DNA from: Myroides odoratus DSM 2801
GTDB lineage: Bacteria > Bacteroidota > Bacteroidia > Flavobacteriales > Flavobacteriaceae
Direction of reading: 5' to 3'
Assembly: GCF_000243275.1 (NCBI RefSeq)
Contig: NZ_CM001437.1
Coordinates: 1,523,100-1,587,099 of the forward strand
DNA length: 64,000 nucleotides
In this document: one piece after another, positions 1 through 9,424 of the stretch
Layout: each line of letters begins with the position of its first letter
How positions within the stretch are numbered: the stretch's first letter is position 1
Position numbers and translations under genes: made by a program
Notes under the pieces: model-generated
The model's input: the letters and a program-made list of their open reading frames with translations, nothing else
Database searches by the model: none
What the model was told of the DNA's origin: nothing

Positions 1-10
1 TTCCGAATTA

Positions 11-2743
11 ATGGCTAAAAAGCTTTTTATCTTCTTTTTCTTTTTACTTGGTTCATCTTCGTTGTGGGCACAGGGGGCATCTGTTTTTTTAAAATTTACC
101 ACCACTGCTTCTCAAGCCGATGAACTAGGACATATTACTGCTACACTGGAACTATCCAATTTAGGGCAATCTGCGTGGACAGGAAATCTAGGGATAGAAA
201 GCAATGCTAAATCCATTCGCATTTCGAGTTCGCCAACAAAAGTAGTGCGATTAAATCCTGGTCAAAAGATGTTTGTGCCCGTTATTGCACAAGTAGACCA
301 AAGTACAGCGATGGAAGGAAACTTATCCATTAAAGCTAAATTAACCGCTGATTTTGGCCCTTCTATTCCTTGGGTAGAACAGCCTATTTTAATTCAAAAG
401 AATCGACGCATTCTACTTTTAAATGTAGAAAATCAACTCCAATTTCAACAAATTGGAGACAGTATCTATTTGAAAGCTTTGATTCAAAATAAAGGAAATA
501 CAACAGAGAAAGTTCACTACATTCTGACCTTACCTTCTCAACTGTACAAGGATAAAACCTTAGCCCTTGATTTTGCCCTTCAACCGCAGAATGACACCTT
601 ACTTTCCATTCAACAACGCATTAGCAAAGAGGCTTTTAAATTAGAGGATTTCGATATTAGCGCGACTTTGTTATATGAAAATGGCGATTTTATTGCTCGT
701 ACCAATTATGCTGTTAGTTCTTTAAAATCAAAACGACGCTATAAAGCAGAAGACCAAAACCTTGCCTATGCAGCACAATCCAATACGGTAGAATTAAACC
801 GTGTAATGGGAAAAAACGTGCTGGGGGCTACACAATTGATTGGTTCAGCTACCTTACAATTTACAGAGAAAACGCAACTGGGGTTAACTGCTGACTTGAT
901 TCATTGGGACAAAGAAAATAAAATGAATTTGCGCTACTTCCTTGCTGACTTTCAAACAGAAAAAGTACAAGTACAAGCGGGTAATATCTTTCAATCGGGT
1001 GAGTTCTCTCAACAAGGACGCGGGATTCAAACGAATATTAAAGTGAGTGATTCCCTCTATCTTCAAGCGGGGTATTTAGATAAAACATACCTGATTACCG
1101 ATCCGAATGATCGTTCTATTGGCTATAATACTTGGGTGGGATTCCAATCACAAAAGAATCGCTGGAAACAGGCACAATTGTATTACGATGTCAATCATCG
1201 CTATGATGAAAAGAAAATACTAGCGTACAATAGTTTTACTTTATGGAATAAACCGACTATTCAGGCGGATTTAAATCAAGGGACTTCTTTACTAGAAGCA
1301 ACAGAATCCAAACAATTGGGGCTTTTTGTCGGGTTAAATTTATATGCCAACTTCAATAAGTATCAGGTACAACACAACAGTTTTTATAGTAGCCCGTATT
1401 ACGGAGGTATGCGTCAAGGGGTTTCTCAAGTAGCCACGACTGTTCGACGAAATTTTGACCGACACAGTGTTGGAATCGTTCAACATTTTATTGATTATGC
1501 GCCAAAGTACAGCTATACTAATTCCTATAATGCAAAGCAACAATCCAATACGGTGGGGCTAAGCTATTCGTATCGATTCGCAACAAGTACACTTGCCGTA
1601 AGTCCGCAATATGTCCATGAGAAACGCTATAACTACCACACTACGGCGATGGAAGATTTATATGCAGTTCGACTCAATACTGCCTTTACGAAAAGTAACT
1701 TCTTAAAAGGCTTAGGGTATAATGCGTCTATTGATTTAGGGAACTACACAACAGAAACAGAACTACAAGAGCGCTTACATTATCGAATCAACCTGGGATT
1801 AAACTATAAATATTTTGATTTTGGGTTGAGTTACCAATACAATTACAACAACTTAAGCGAACTTATTAATGCTTCTTATTACGACGTGCAAACGCTGAAT
1901 ACCTATACCAACTTAATGGTTATGGGAAACTATCGACAGCGTTTTTTCAACAATCGCTTAGGTGTTCAATTCAGTAGTTACTATACCCATACGACTACAA
2001 GTGGTGATTTTTGGCAGTTTAATACCCGTGTCGAATACAAGCTTAAGAAAGACTTTGATGTTTATATCACGAATTACAATAATTATGGGGGCTATTCTTC
2101 TAGTAACCAAACCAATTACGTACAAGTGGGGTTGATTAAACAATTGATGCCTTATAAATTCTATGAAAAATCTTATAATTTAAAAGTACTCGTGTATTAT
2201 CAAGATGAAGATCAAACCCTAACACCAGCAAACCATCGCATCGTAACCATCAACAACAAAGCGTTTGTTACAACTGATGAAGGAACTATTGAATACAAAA
2301 AACTACCCGCGAATACCTATACGATTCAAACACAAAATGACAAGCATTGGTTTGCTCAAGTTGAAAAAATTCAATTGAACTCAGATGTGACGCATATTAT
2401 TTATTTAAGACAAACGACTACCGTAACAGGAAGTCTTGCTTATGAATATACAGCGAATTCATTCTCCATCAACAAGAACTTAGCAGGACAACGTATAACA
2501 GCACAAAATACCCAAGGTGAAGTATTTACTACCTATACATCAGATGAAGGTAAATACGCCTTTTATTTGCCTAAAGGAGATTATATCTTAACTATATACC
2601 CAGAACATCAGAATCAGGTGGATGTAGTGGAAAATGCAGTTAAAATCAGTACTGCAGTAGGTGAATCCAGAGAGGTTTCATTTACCTTGAAAGTAAAAGA
2701 GAAAGAAGTTCAGGTTAAAAAATTCAAAGCGGTTAGTTTCTAA
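11..2743 (+). CDS. Outer-membrane beta-barrel protein with C-terminal carboxypeptidase-regulatory-like domains
   Basis: A 910-residue protein. A signal peptide (about residues 1-20, ending LWAQ) precedes a stretch of about 220 residues that looks like Ig-type beta domains. A long middle part (about 270-720) has alternating aromatic and polar strands (NYNNYGGY, YQYNYNN), as in outer-membrane barrels. The C-terminus (about 730-890) holds two small beta domains of the type that follow a barrel, the second with DEGKYAFYLPKGDYILTI, a carboxypeptidase-regulatory or SdrD-like fold. This order (Ig-like, barrel, plug-like beta domains) resembles a fimbrial usher, but I see no family signature that proves it. 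The gene starts ten bases into the window, so its operon partners lie upstream and out of view. It converges on a lipoprotein gene. Outer-membrane location is fairly sure; function is unknown. Confidence 0.7.
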   Translation: MAKKLFIFFFFLLGSSSLWAQGASVFLKFTTTASQADELGHITATLELSNLGQSAWTGNLGIESNAKSIRISSSPTKVVRLNPGQKMFVPVIAQVDQSTAMEGNLSIKAKLTADFGPSIPWVEQPILIQKNRRILLLNVENQLQFQQIGDSIYLKALIQNKGNTTEKVHYILTLPSQLYKDKTLALDFALQPQNDTLLSIQQRISKEAFKLEDFDISATLLYENGDFIARTNYAVSSLKSKRRYKAEDQNLAYAAQSNTVELNRVMGKNVLGATQLIGSATLQFTEKTQLGLTADLIHWDKENKMNLRYFLADFQTEKVQVQAGNIFQSGEFSQQGRGIQTNIKVSDSLYLQAGYLDKTYLITDPNDRSIGYNTWVGFQSQKNRWKQAQLYYDVNHRYDEKKILAYNSFTLWNKPTIQADLNQGTSLLEATESKQLGLFVGLNLYANFNKYQVQHNSFYSSPYYGGMRQGVSQVATTVRRNFDRHSVGIVQHFIDYAPKYSYTNSYNAKQQSNTVGLSYSYRFATSTLAVSPQYVHEKRYNYHTTAMEDLYAVRLNTAFTKSNFLKGLGYNASIDLGNYTTETELQERLHYRINLGLNYKYFDFGLSYQYNYNNLSELINASYYDVQTLNTYTNLMVMGNYRQRFFNNRLGVQFSSYYTHTTTSGDFWQFNTRVEYKLKKDFDVYITNYNNYGGYSSSNQTNYVQVGLIKQLMPYKFYEKSYNLKVLVYYQDEDQTLTPANHRIVTINNKAFVTTDEGTIEYKKLPANTYTIQTQNDKHWFAQVEKIQLNSDVTHIIYLRQTTTVTGSLAYEYTANSFSINKNLAGQRITAQNTQGEVFTTYTSDEGKYAFYLPKGDYILTIYPEHQNQVDVVENAVKISTAVGESREVSFTLKVKEKEVQVKKFKAVSF

Positions 2744-2785
2744 TCCTACACAAAGGCTTTCCAAATGAGAAGTTTTTTTGTTGTA

Positions 2786-3508
2786 TCAGGGTCTAACATC
2801 AGCCTCACTACAGTTGATTTTGTGACTATTTATCGTTTTATCAATAGCAATCCAAGCATCGTCTGCAATGACTTTAATGGTATACGTAATCAAAATGTTC
2901 CCTCTACAAGGTTCTTCTGTTCTAGCAATTAATTCTACGCCATTGCTTTCATCTGCATTGAATACATACGAACTTATCTTTATTTTATCCTTGCGAACAA
3001 TCCATTCTTTTTCCATAAACGCCAAATTCAATATTTGGTTGGGCTCCACTAACGTTGGAAAACGAAACCGATATAAATCCCTAGGATAATTAACCCTATA
3101 ATACGGTTGTGATTCCTGCTGATAGTGCAAATTTAATCCCATACCATCTCCTCGATTAACATAAAAAGGCAAGATTCGATCTTTCCAAAGGTACACTTGG
3201 TACAGATAGCCCCATTCCGTCTTTTGCTTAGGATCGGCATATTCTACTACCACAAATTCCCTTCCTTTTTTCGCATCAGACCAGGGAGTATCCTTATAAT
3301 CACTGGCTTTAAAATCACCCGTTACGATTTTCTCACCAAAGGTAACAGGCGTGCTTGTGGTAACGGTATAAGGTTGTGTAAACTCCAACTTCCGTAAAAC
3401 TTCATCTGCAGTATATTTGGATTTCACAAGCGTTGGACTGAGCTGAGAACAAGAAGTAAAAGCAATCCATACACAAAAAAAAAGAGGGTATATTTTTTTC
3501 ATCGTCAC
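2786..3508 (-). CDS. Lipoprotein of unknown function
   Basis: A 240-residue protein with a lipoprotein signal peptide: basic MKK, a hydrophobic run, then a lipobox-like FTSC with Cys at about residue 20. A start two codons in (3502, MKKIYPL) is equally plausible. The mature part is mixed beta-rich with no motif I recognise. It lies between the convergent barrel gene and the end of ftsZ, behind the dcw terminator, so it should have its own promoter, although no clean TAnnTTTG box is visible in the roughly 230 bases upstream. I recognise no family and assign no function. Confidence 0.6.
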   Translation of the reverse strand: MTMKKIYPLFFCVWIAFTSCSQLSPTLVKSKYTADEVLRKLEFTQPYTVTTSTPVTFGEKIVTGDFKASDYKDTPWSDAKKGREFVVVEYADPKQKTEWGYLYQVYLWKDRILPFYVNRGDGMGLNLHYQQESQPYYRVNYPRDLYRFRFPTLVEPNQILNLAFMEKEWIVRKDKIKISSYVFNADESNGVELIARTEEPCRGNILITYTIKVIADDAWIAIDKTINSHKINCSEADVRP

Positions 3509-3735
3509 TATTTTACATTAAAAAAAGAAGAAGACAATTTACAGTAAACCAAATAGTTGTAAAAATAAACAACAGAACACATTCAAATAAAAGAAGGTAT
3601 TTATTAAACAATTCGCATAAATATTTGAATACAGTAACGAATTTAACATACTATCCTATACAAAAAGCAACACCGTTACTTCTCATTTTTATCCTTAACT
3701 AGCGTTATAAAATAGAAGATGAAACGTAGGTATAA

Positions 3736-3773
3736 AAAAAACAGCAGTAAACGTACGTTTACTGCTGTTTTTT
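3736..3773 (-). terminator. Rho-independent terminator of the dcw operon (38-bp perfect palindrome)
   Basis: A perfect 38-bp palindrome centred on ACGTACGT, with A- and T-tracts at its ends, 33 bases after the ftsZ stop codon. The T-tract on the minus strand fits termination of the dcw transcript. The symmetry would let it act in both directions. Confidence 0.85.
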
Positions 3774-3805
3774 AAATTATAAGTAATTACCTAAAGGTTT
3801 CTTCC

Positions 3806-5854
3806 TTAATCTACATTATCGTGTAAAAATGAATTGTTTGATCTCAATTTAGGATCATTATTCCCATCTACACCGAATGATATTCTAGACTTATTACTTT
3901 CGTCATTTACATCTTCCAAATCAACTCCTAAGCGTTTATACGCAGGCTCTTTTTCTAAATCCGAATAATGAGCTGTTGAATTGTTGAATTTGTAATTGAA
4001 GTCTTTCATTTTTCTTCTTCGCTCTGCCGCTCTGCTTCTCAATGTAAATTCTTCAATACTCATTTCTGTTGGATTCATCTCGTCGTAATCTTCTGTAGAA
4101 GCTTCTACCTCTACTTTATTTACAACTGGAGCACCTTCTGAACGTACAGAAAATTTAAATTCCTCTGCAATTTCCTCTGTGTGATTCACTACGGGTTTAG
4201 CTAAAGATAACTCTTCTTCTTTATCCATATAGTCTTCTAAAGAAAAGCGAATGATCTCTTCTTTCTTTGCCGCAGACTGAGCTATTGCATCATTTGCATG
4301 ACCTACCACTTCCGCAGCAGATACTTCCATTTCAGCTAATTCTTCATCAAAATGGTACACAATTGGTGCAGCCACTTCTTGTTTCTTAGGCGTAACAATG
4401 ACAAACTCAGGGTCAATTACTTGAATATCTCTGATGTCTTTTTGTTTTGAAGCCATCGGATCCTGTTGATTGTGCTCTTGTGTTCTTTCTTCTGCTTTTG
4501 GCGTTACAATTTCGAAGAATACATCTAAGTTAGAAGCGTCTACTGATTTTCTTTCAAACACAACCTCATCTACTTCCCCTACCGGCTGAGTAGGAGCTGT
4601 TGGCCCGCCGAAATCATCATCGTCATCTCCTTCTTCGTAATCATCCTCTAACGTAAAAACTTTTCTTGTTTCTATCTCGTAGTTTACTTCTTCTTTTTCT
4701 ACTGCAAGTTCGCTTGTTTCTGGAGTAGAAACGCGCAACGGCTGATCAGGTGTAGTAAATCCGTAAGAAGATACAGTAGCTGTTTGCGTTAAATCACGCA
4801 CTACCTTTTGCTCTTCTTCTAACGTGTGAATAATCACTTTTGGTTCAGATGAATTTACGATACTTTTTTGTTGCTCGTAGTTAAATCCCGTAGCAATAAT
4901 AGTAACTGAAATTGCTTCTCCTAATGATTCATCTTCACCAACCCCCATAATGATATTTGCATTATGACCTGCTTCAGTTTGGATGTGATCATTGATTTCA
5001 CCAATTTCATCAATTGTAATTTCATTTGTTCCAGAAACGATTAATAACAATACGTTTTTAGCACCTGAAATTTTATTATCATTAAGCAATGGAGAATCTA
5101 ACGCATCAATAATCGCATCTTTTGCTCTATTGTCTCCTGATGCAGTTCCAGATCCCATAATAGCGGTACCGCTATCAGACAATACTGTTTTCGCATCTTT
5201 CAAGTCAATATTTTGCGTATAATGGTGCGTAATAACTTCAGCGATACCACGGGCAGCAGTTGATAATACCTCATCTGCTTTGGAGAAGCCAGCCTTAAAG
5301 CCTAAGTTTCCATATACTTCACGTAATTTATTGTTGTTGATTACGATTAGAGAATCCACTTGTTTTCTCAATCGATCAACTCCTCTTAACGCTTGTTCTT
5401 GACGTACTTTCCCTTCAAATTGGAAAGGAATCGTCACGATACCAACCGTTAATATATCTCTTTCTTTTGATAGTTGTGCAATTACAGGAGCAGCACCTGT
5501 CCCTGTACCTCCACCCATACCCGCAGTGATGAACACCATCTTGGTATTGGTATCTAGCATTTTCTCAATTTCTTCTATACTCTCTAAAGCAGATTGTTGT
5601 CCAACTTCTGGGTTTGCACCCGCACCTAGTCCTTCCGTTAGGTTAACCCCTAACTGAATTTTATTAGGAACTGAACTATTCTCTAAGGCTTGTGAATCCG
5701 TGTTACAAACGATGAAATCAACTCCTTTAATTCCCTGCTTAAACATGTGATTGATCGCGTTACTACCTCCGCCACCTACACCAATTACCTTGATAACGTT
5801 TGATTGGTTCTTAGGCATATCAAACTTTATTCCTCCGAAATCTGTATTCTCCAT
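3806..5854 (-). CDS. ftsZ: Cell division GTPase FtsZ with a very long C-terminal linker
   Basis: A tubulin-like GTPase that forms the cytokinetic Z-ring on the inner face of the membrane. The GTP-binding core is in about residues 15-335, with GVGGGGSNAINHM (about 25-37) and the tubulin signature GGGTGTG (114-120). The total of 682 residues far exceeds the roughly 380 of enterobacterial FtsZ. The extra part is a disordered linker of about 300 residues, rich in Glu, Asp, Val and Lys, with the acidic patch EEGDDDDDFGG near 410. It ends in a short conserved-looking tail (NNSFLHDNVD) that probably binds membrane anchors. Long linkers are usual in Flavobacteria, as far as I recall. It is the last gene of the dcw cluster, 15 nt after ftsA and followed by the palindromic terminator. 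Confidence 0.97.
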   Translation of the reverse strand: MENTDFGGIKFDMPKNQSNVIKVIGVGGGGSNAINHMFKQGIKGVDFIVCNTDSQALENSSVPNKIQLGVNLTEGLGAGANPEVGQQSALESIEEIEKMLDTNTKMVFITAGMGGGTGTGAAPVIAQLSKERDILTVGIVTIPFQFEGKVRQEQALRGVDRLRKQVDSLIVINNNKLREVYGNLGFKAGFSKADEVLSTAARGIAEVITHHYTQNIDLKDAKTVLSDSGTAIMGSGTASGDNRAKDAIIDALDSPLLNDNKISGAKNVLLLIVSGTNEITIDEIGEINDHIQTEAGHNANIIMGVGEDESLGEAISVTIIATGFNYEQQKSIVNSSEPKVIIHTLEEEQKVVRDLTQTATVSSYGFTTPDQPLRVSTPETSELAVEKEEVNYEIETRKVFTLEDDYEEGDDDDDFGGPTAPTQPVGEVDEVVFERKSVDASNLDVFFEIVTPKAEERTQEHNQQDPMASKQKDIRDIQVIDPEFVIVTPKKQEVAAPIVYHFDEELAEMEVSAAEVVGHANDAIAQSAAKKEEIIRFSLEDYMDKEEELSLAKPVVNHTEEIAEEFKFSVRSEGAPVVNKVEVEASTEDYDEMNPTEMSIEEFTLRSRAAERRRKMKDFNYKFNNSTAHYSDLEKEPAYKRLGVDLEDVNDESNKSRISFGVDGNNDPKLRSNNSFLHDNVD

Positions 5855-5869
5855 ATACGTATCGTTTTA

Positions 5870-7324
5870 TTATTCTTGCTTTTCAATAAATTCTTTAATT
5901 TTTCTAAAAAAGTTCCCTATGAAACTACTTTCGAAGCGATCGGCTGTACTTGTACTTGGCTGTCCTTCTTTTTGTTCTTCCTTAGGTTGTGAGATCGTTT
6001 CAACACGAGGTTGAATAACGCGCTCAACAGGCTCTTTTTGCGTGTTTACCACTTCTTCTTCTACAGGAGAAGGATACACGACCTTTCTTTCTTCTGGTTT
6101 TGATTCAACTTTAGTTTCAACAGCTTTTAATTCTTCTACTGAAACAGCACCTCTTTTGCGGTGTTTTTCACTTTCCATCACCAATCCAACTCCCGTTGCA
6201 TATAATGGACTTGAAACTTCTAAACTTGAATCTCCAGCTAAATGCTCATTTGGATATCCAATACGGGTATCAATACCTGTAATATATTCGACTAATTGTT
6301 TAATGTGTTTGAGTTCTGAACCTCCTCCTGTTAAAACAATTCCTGCGATTAATTTTTTCTGTGGATTTTCATATCCATAACTCTTAATCTCTGAAAAAAC
6401 CAATTGAATAATTTCTTCTACACGAGCATTTATAATCTTCGAAAGATTTTTTAAAGAAATTTCTTTGGGTTCTTTTCCTCGTAAACCTGGAATAGAGACA
6501 ATTTCATTGTCCTTATTTTCTCCTGGCCATGCAGAACCGAATTTTACTTTTAGAATCTCTGCTTGACGCTCAATAATCGAACATCCTTCTTTGATATCTT
6601 CTGTAATTACGTTTCCTCCAAAAGGCACTACAGCAGTATGTCGGATAATACCATCTTTAAAAATAGCTAAATCCGTCGTCCCTCCACCTATATCAATCAA
6701 AGCAACTCCTGCTTCTTTCTCTTCTTGGCTCAGTACTGCTTCTGCAGATGCTAATGGTTCTAAGGTAATCCCTGCTAATTCAAGGCCCGCATCTTTGATA
6801 CAACGTCCTGCGTTCTTAATCAAAGCTGCCTGACCAACAACTACGTGAAACGTAGCTTCTAATCGACTACCGTACATTCCTACCGGTTCTTTAATTCCCG
6901 GTTCTCCATCTATTTTAAATTCTTGTGGTAAAACATGAATAATCTCTTCTCCTGGCAACATACTCAATTTCTGCACCTGATTAATCAACTGTTCAATATC
7001 TTTATCTCCAATTACCTCATCAGGATTTGGACGACTAATATAATCACTGTGTTGAATACTTCTGATGTGTTGACCAGCAATACCCACTACAACATTTTTA
7101 ATCTTATAACCTGCTTGAGTTTCTGCATCAGCCACCGCATGTTGAATCGATTGAATGGTTTGTGTAATATTATTCACCACTCCTCTTTTCACACCCAAAC
7201 TCTTTGCTTTTCCTAAACCTAAGATTTCGAGCTTCCCGTATTCATTTTTTTTACCAATCATTGCAACAATCTTCGTTGTCCCAATGTCTAAACCAACAGC
7301 TATATTTTCTTTTTCCATACTCAA
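5870..7324 (-). CDS. ftsA: Cell division protein FtsA
   Basis: An actin-like ATPase that tethers FtsZ filaments to the membrane and recruits later division proteins. Of its 484 residues, the N-terminus carries the phosphate-1 motif (GLDIGTTKIVAM), and a second phosphate loop follows (LIDIGGGTTDLAIF, about 210). A variable, probably disordered stretch (about 390-460) leads to a C-terminal amphipathic helix (SFIGNFFRKIKEFIEKQE), the expected membrane-targeting sequence. It sits between ftsQ (3-nt gap) and ftsZ (15-nt gap), its canonical place. Confidence 0.96.
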   Translation of the reverse strand: MSMEKENIAVGLDIGTTKIVAMIGKKNEYGKLEILGLGKAKSLGVKRGVVNNITQTIQSIQHAVADAETQAGYKIKNVVVGIAGQHIRSIQHSDYISRPNPDEVIGDKDIEQLINQVQKLSMLPGEEIIHVLPQEFKIDGEPGIKEPVGMYGSRLEATFHVVVGQAALIKNAGRCIKDAGLELAGITLEPLASAEAVLSQEEKEAGVALIDIGGGTTDLAIFKDGIIRHTAVVPFGGNVITEDIKEGCSIIERQAEILKVKFGSAWPGENKDNEIVSIPGLRGKEPKEISLKNLSKIINARVEEIIQLVFSEIKSYGYENPQKKLIAGIVLTGGGSELKHIKQLVEYITGIDTRIGYPNEHLAGDSSLEVSSPLYATGVGLVMESEKHRKRGAVSVEELKAVETKVESKPEERKVVYPSPVEEEVVNTQKEPVERVIQPRVETISQPKEEQKEGQPSTSTADRFESSFIGNFFRKIKEFIEKQE

Positions 7325-7327
7325 TTT

Positions 7328-8065
7328 TTATTTTGAACACACCACTTGTTGGGTAAATTTCAGATTGATCTTTTTATAACTATCTATATCTATATTCTCA
7401 TTCATTGCATACTGCATAAAAGCTTTGTAATTCATAAGTTTTCGTTCCATTTCATTGAAACTTCCAAACAAAATTTGGAACTTATTTACTCGACTTTTCA
7501 AATAAATCACTTCATCAGGTTGAATACTAATTCCTGTGATTTCTTGTTTTAAAAATTCATCGCCATTAATCACGTCCAACATGCGTTTTAATTCGCCTTG
7601 TGCTTCATTCTTAATGTTTCCTTCAACTAGAACTACGCGTTCCGCATAATTATCAGATAAAGGCATTTGACTTCCGTTTTCATCCAAATAGTACGATTCT
7701 ACTTCTCCCACCACACGTCCAATCGCTTTTTTTTGATTGACTTCAACTTTTAAAACCCCATCAATGGTTACATATACCTCCGCTTCTTTAATCAGTTTAT
7801 TTTGTAATACCCCTTTTTCTAACGTATTTAAATCGACTGTTGTTCGATCTTGAGCTATAATGTTACCGCTTTTATTCGTTACAATATCTTTTACATCACT
7901 AGAAGTTACAAAATGTGTTTCTTCTCCTTTAAAAATAATATCTACTCCTTTTAAATTACGGTGTGTGCTTCGGTCATTGCTAAAAGAATATAAAAACAAT
8001 AAGACTCCTAGCATCATCAAAATGCGCAAATCTGACCATTTTATTTTCTTCAACAATTTTTTCAT
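7328..8065 (-). CDS. ftsQ: Cell division protein FtsQ (DivIB family)
   Basis: A single-pass divisome protein of 245 residues. It has a short basic cytoplasmic N-terminus (MKKLLKKIKW), one membrane helix at about 15-32 (ILMMLGVLLFLYSF), and a periplasmic POTRA-like part (FKGEETHFVTSSDVKDIV) followed by a beta region. Sequence conservation in this family is weak, so the call leans on topology and position: directly after murC (6-nt gap) and before ftsA. It should scaffold FtsL/FtsI activation at the septum. Confidence 0.88.
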   Translation of the reverse strand: MKKLLKKIKWSDLRILMMLGVLLFLYSFSNDRSTHRNLKGVDIIFKGEETHFVTSSDVKDIVTNKSGNIIAQDRTTVDLNTLEKGVLQNKLIKEAEVYVTIDGVLKVEVNQKKAIGRVVGEVESYYLDENGSQMPLSDNYAERVVLVEGNIKNEAQGELKRMLDVINGDEFLKQEITGISIQPDEVIYLKSRVNKFQILFGSFNEMERKLMNYKAFMQYAMNENIDIDSYKKINLKFTQQVVCSK

Positions 8066-8071
8066 TTTTTT

Positions 8072-9421
8072 TTATTTTCCTTCTAAAGCTATTTTTATGT
8101 CTTGCACCATTTCTCCAATATCACCTGCTCCAATCGTCAGAATGATTTCAGCATCTGATGCTTTTAAATGTGTAATTAATTCCTCTTTAGCCACTAATTG
8201 CTTTTCTTTTGACGTTAATTGCGCTAACAATTTTGCTGAGGTAACTCCCTCGATTGGCAATTCGCGTGCAGGGTAAATATCCAACAATATCACATTGTCA
8301 AAGGTAGATAAAGCGACTGCAAATTCATCCATAAAATCTCTTGTTCTACTGTACAAGTGTGGTTGAAACACAGCTACAATCTTCTTATCTCCGTGCATTT
8401 CGTGAACGGCCTGACTTGCAGCTTTGATTTCTGTTGGATGATGGGCATAATCATCGATGTAAATTAAATCTTCTCGTCTAATTTTATACGAGAATCTTCG
8501 GCGTACACCGCGGAAGCTTTTCAACCCTTCGACCAACTTTTGTGTATCTACTCCATAGTCACTTGCCATTGCAAAAGCCATTAGTGCATTGGATAAATTG
8601 TGTCTTCCTGGTAAACCAAAAGAAACATCGTGAATCGTTTCCTTCGGTGTTACGATATCAAACACATACCATCCGTTTACTACTTTTATATTTTTCGCTT
8701 GATAGCTACAATCCGATCCAAATCCGACTTGGATTCCAGCTAAGTCTACCACTTCTGTAACAAATAATTTATTTGCTTCTGGTAAACGTTGAGCAAAATC
8801 TTTAAAAGCAACCAACATTTCTTCTGCTGTTCCAAATATATCCAAATGATCCGCTTCTGTTGAAGTGATACAAGCTACATTAGGGAACAAACGCAAAAAA
8901 GAACGATCAAACTCATCTGCCTCTACTACTGTAATTGTTTTACCGCTTCCGATTAAATTGGTTTGGTAGTTTTCGACTACTCCCCCTACAAATGCGGTAA
9001 CATCTAATCCTGCTTGAAATAACAAGTGTCCTAAGATACTTGTTGTCGTCGTTTTACCATGTGTACCAGCTACTGCAAAACAATAGGTGTCTTTGGTAAT
9101 AATTCCCAATACTTCTGAACGTTTCTTGATTTCAAATTGATTTGATTTGAAATAATTCCATTCTGAATGTTCTTGTGGAACTGCAGGCGTAACTACAACT
9201 AACGTTGATGCTACTTCTTTATAATTTGCGCGAATTAAGTCTACATTATCTTCATAGTGAATCTCAATTCCTGCTGCTTCTAATTCTTGTGTTAATTGCG
9301 TAGATACTTTATCGTATCCTGCAACTTCTTTTCCAATGAATTTAAAATAACGAGCTAAAGCACTCATACCGATGCCTCCTATTCCTATAAAATATACGCT
9401 CTTAATGCTATTCATATCCAT
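8072..9421 (-). CDS. murC: UDP-N-acetylmuramate--L-alanine ligase MurC
   Basis: A cytoplasmic ATP-dependent ligase that adds L-Ala to UDP-MurNAc, the first step of the stem peptide. It has 449 residues, the normal length. An N-terminal Rossmann domain (FIGIGGIGMSALA, about 11-23) precedes the Mur ligase ATP loop GTHGKTTTT (119-127) and the central VVEADEFDRSF motif. The C-terminal ligase domain contains YIDDYAHHPTEI. It follows murG (3-nt gap) and precedes ftsQ. Confidence 0.97.
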   Translation of the reverse strand: MDMNSIKSVYFIGIGGIGMSALARYFKFIGKEVAGYDKVSTQLTQELEAAGIEIHYEDNVDLIRANYKEVASTLVVVTPAVPQEHSEWNYFKSNQFEIKKRSEVLGIITKDTYCFAVAGTHGKTTTTSILGHLLFQAGLDVTAFVGGVVENYQTNLIGSGKTITVVEADEFDRSFLRLFPNVACITSTEADHLDIFGTAEEMLVAFKDFAQRLPEANKLFVTEVVDLAGIQVGFGSDCSYQAKNIKVVNGWYVFDIVTPKETIHDVSFGLPGRHNLSNALMAFAMASDYGVDTQKLVEGLKSFRGVRRRFSYKIRREDLIYIDDYAHHPTEIKAASQAVHEMHGDKKIVAVFQPHLYSRTRDFMDEFAVALSTFDNVILLDIYPARELPIEGVTSAKLLAQLTSKEKQLVAKEELITHLKASDAEIILTIGAGDIGEMVQDIKIALEGK

Positions 9422-9424
9422 TTC

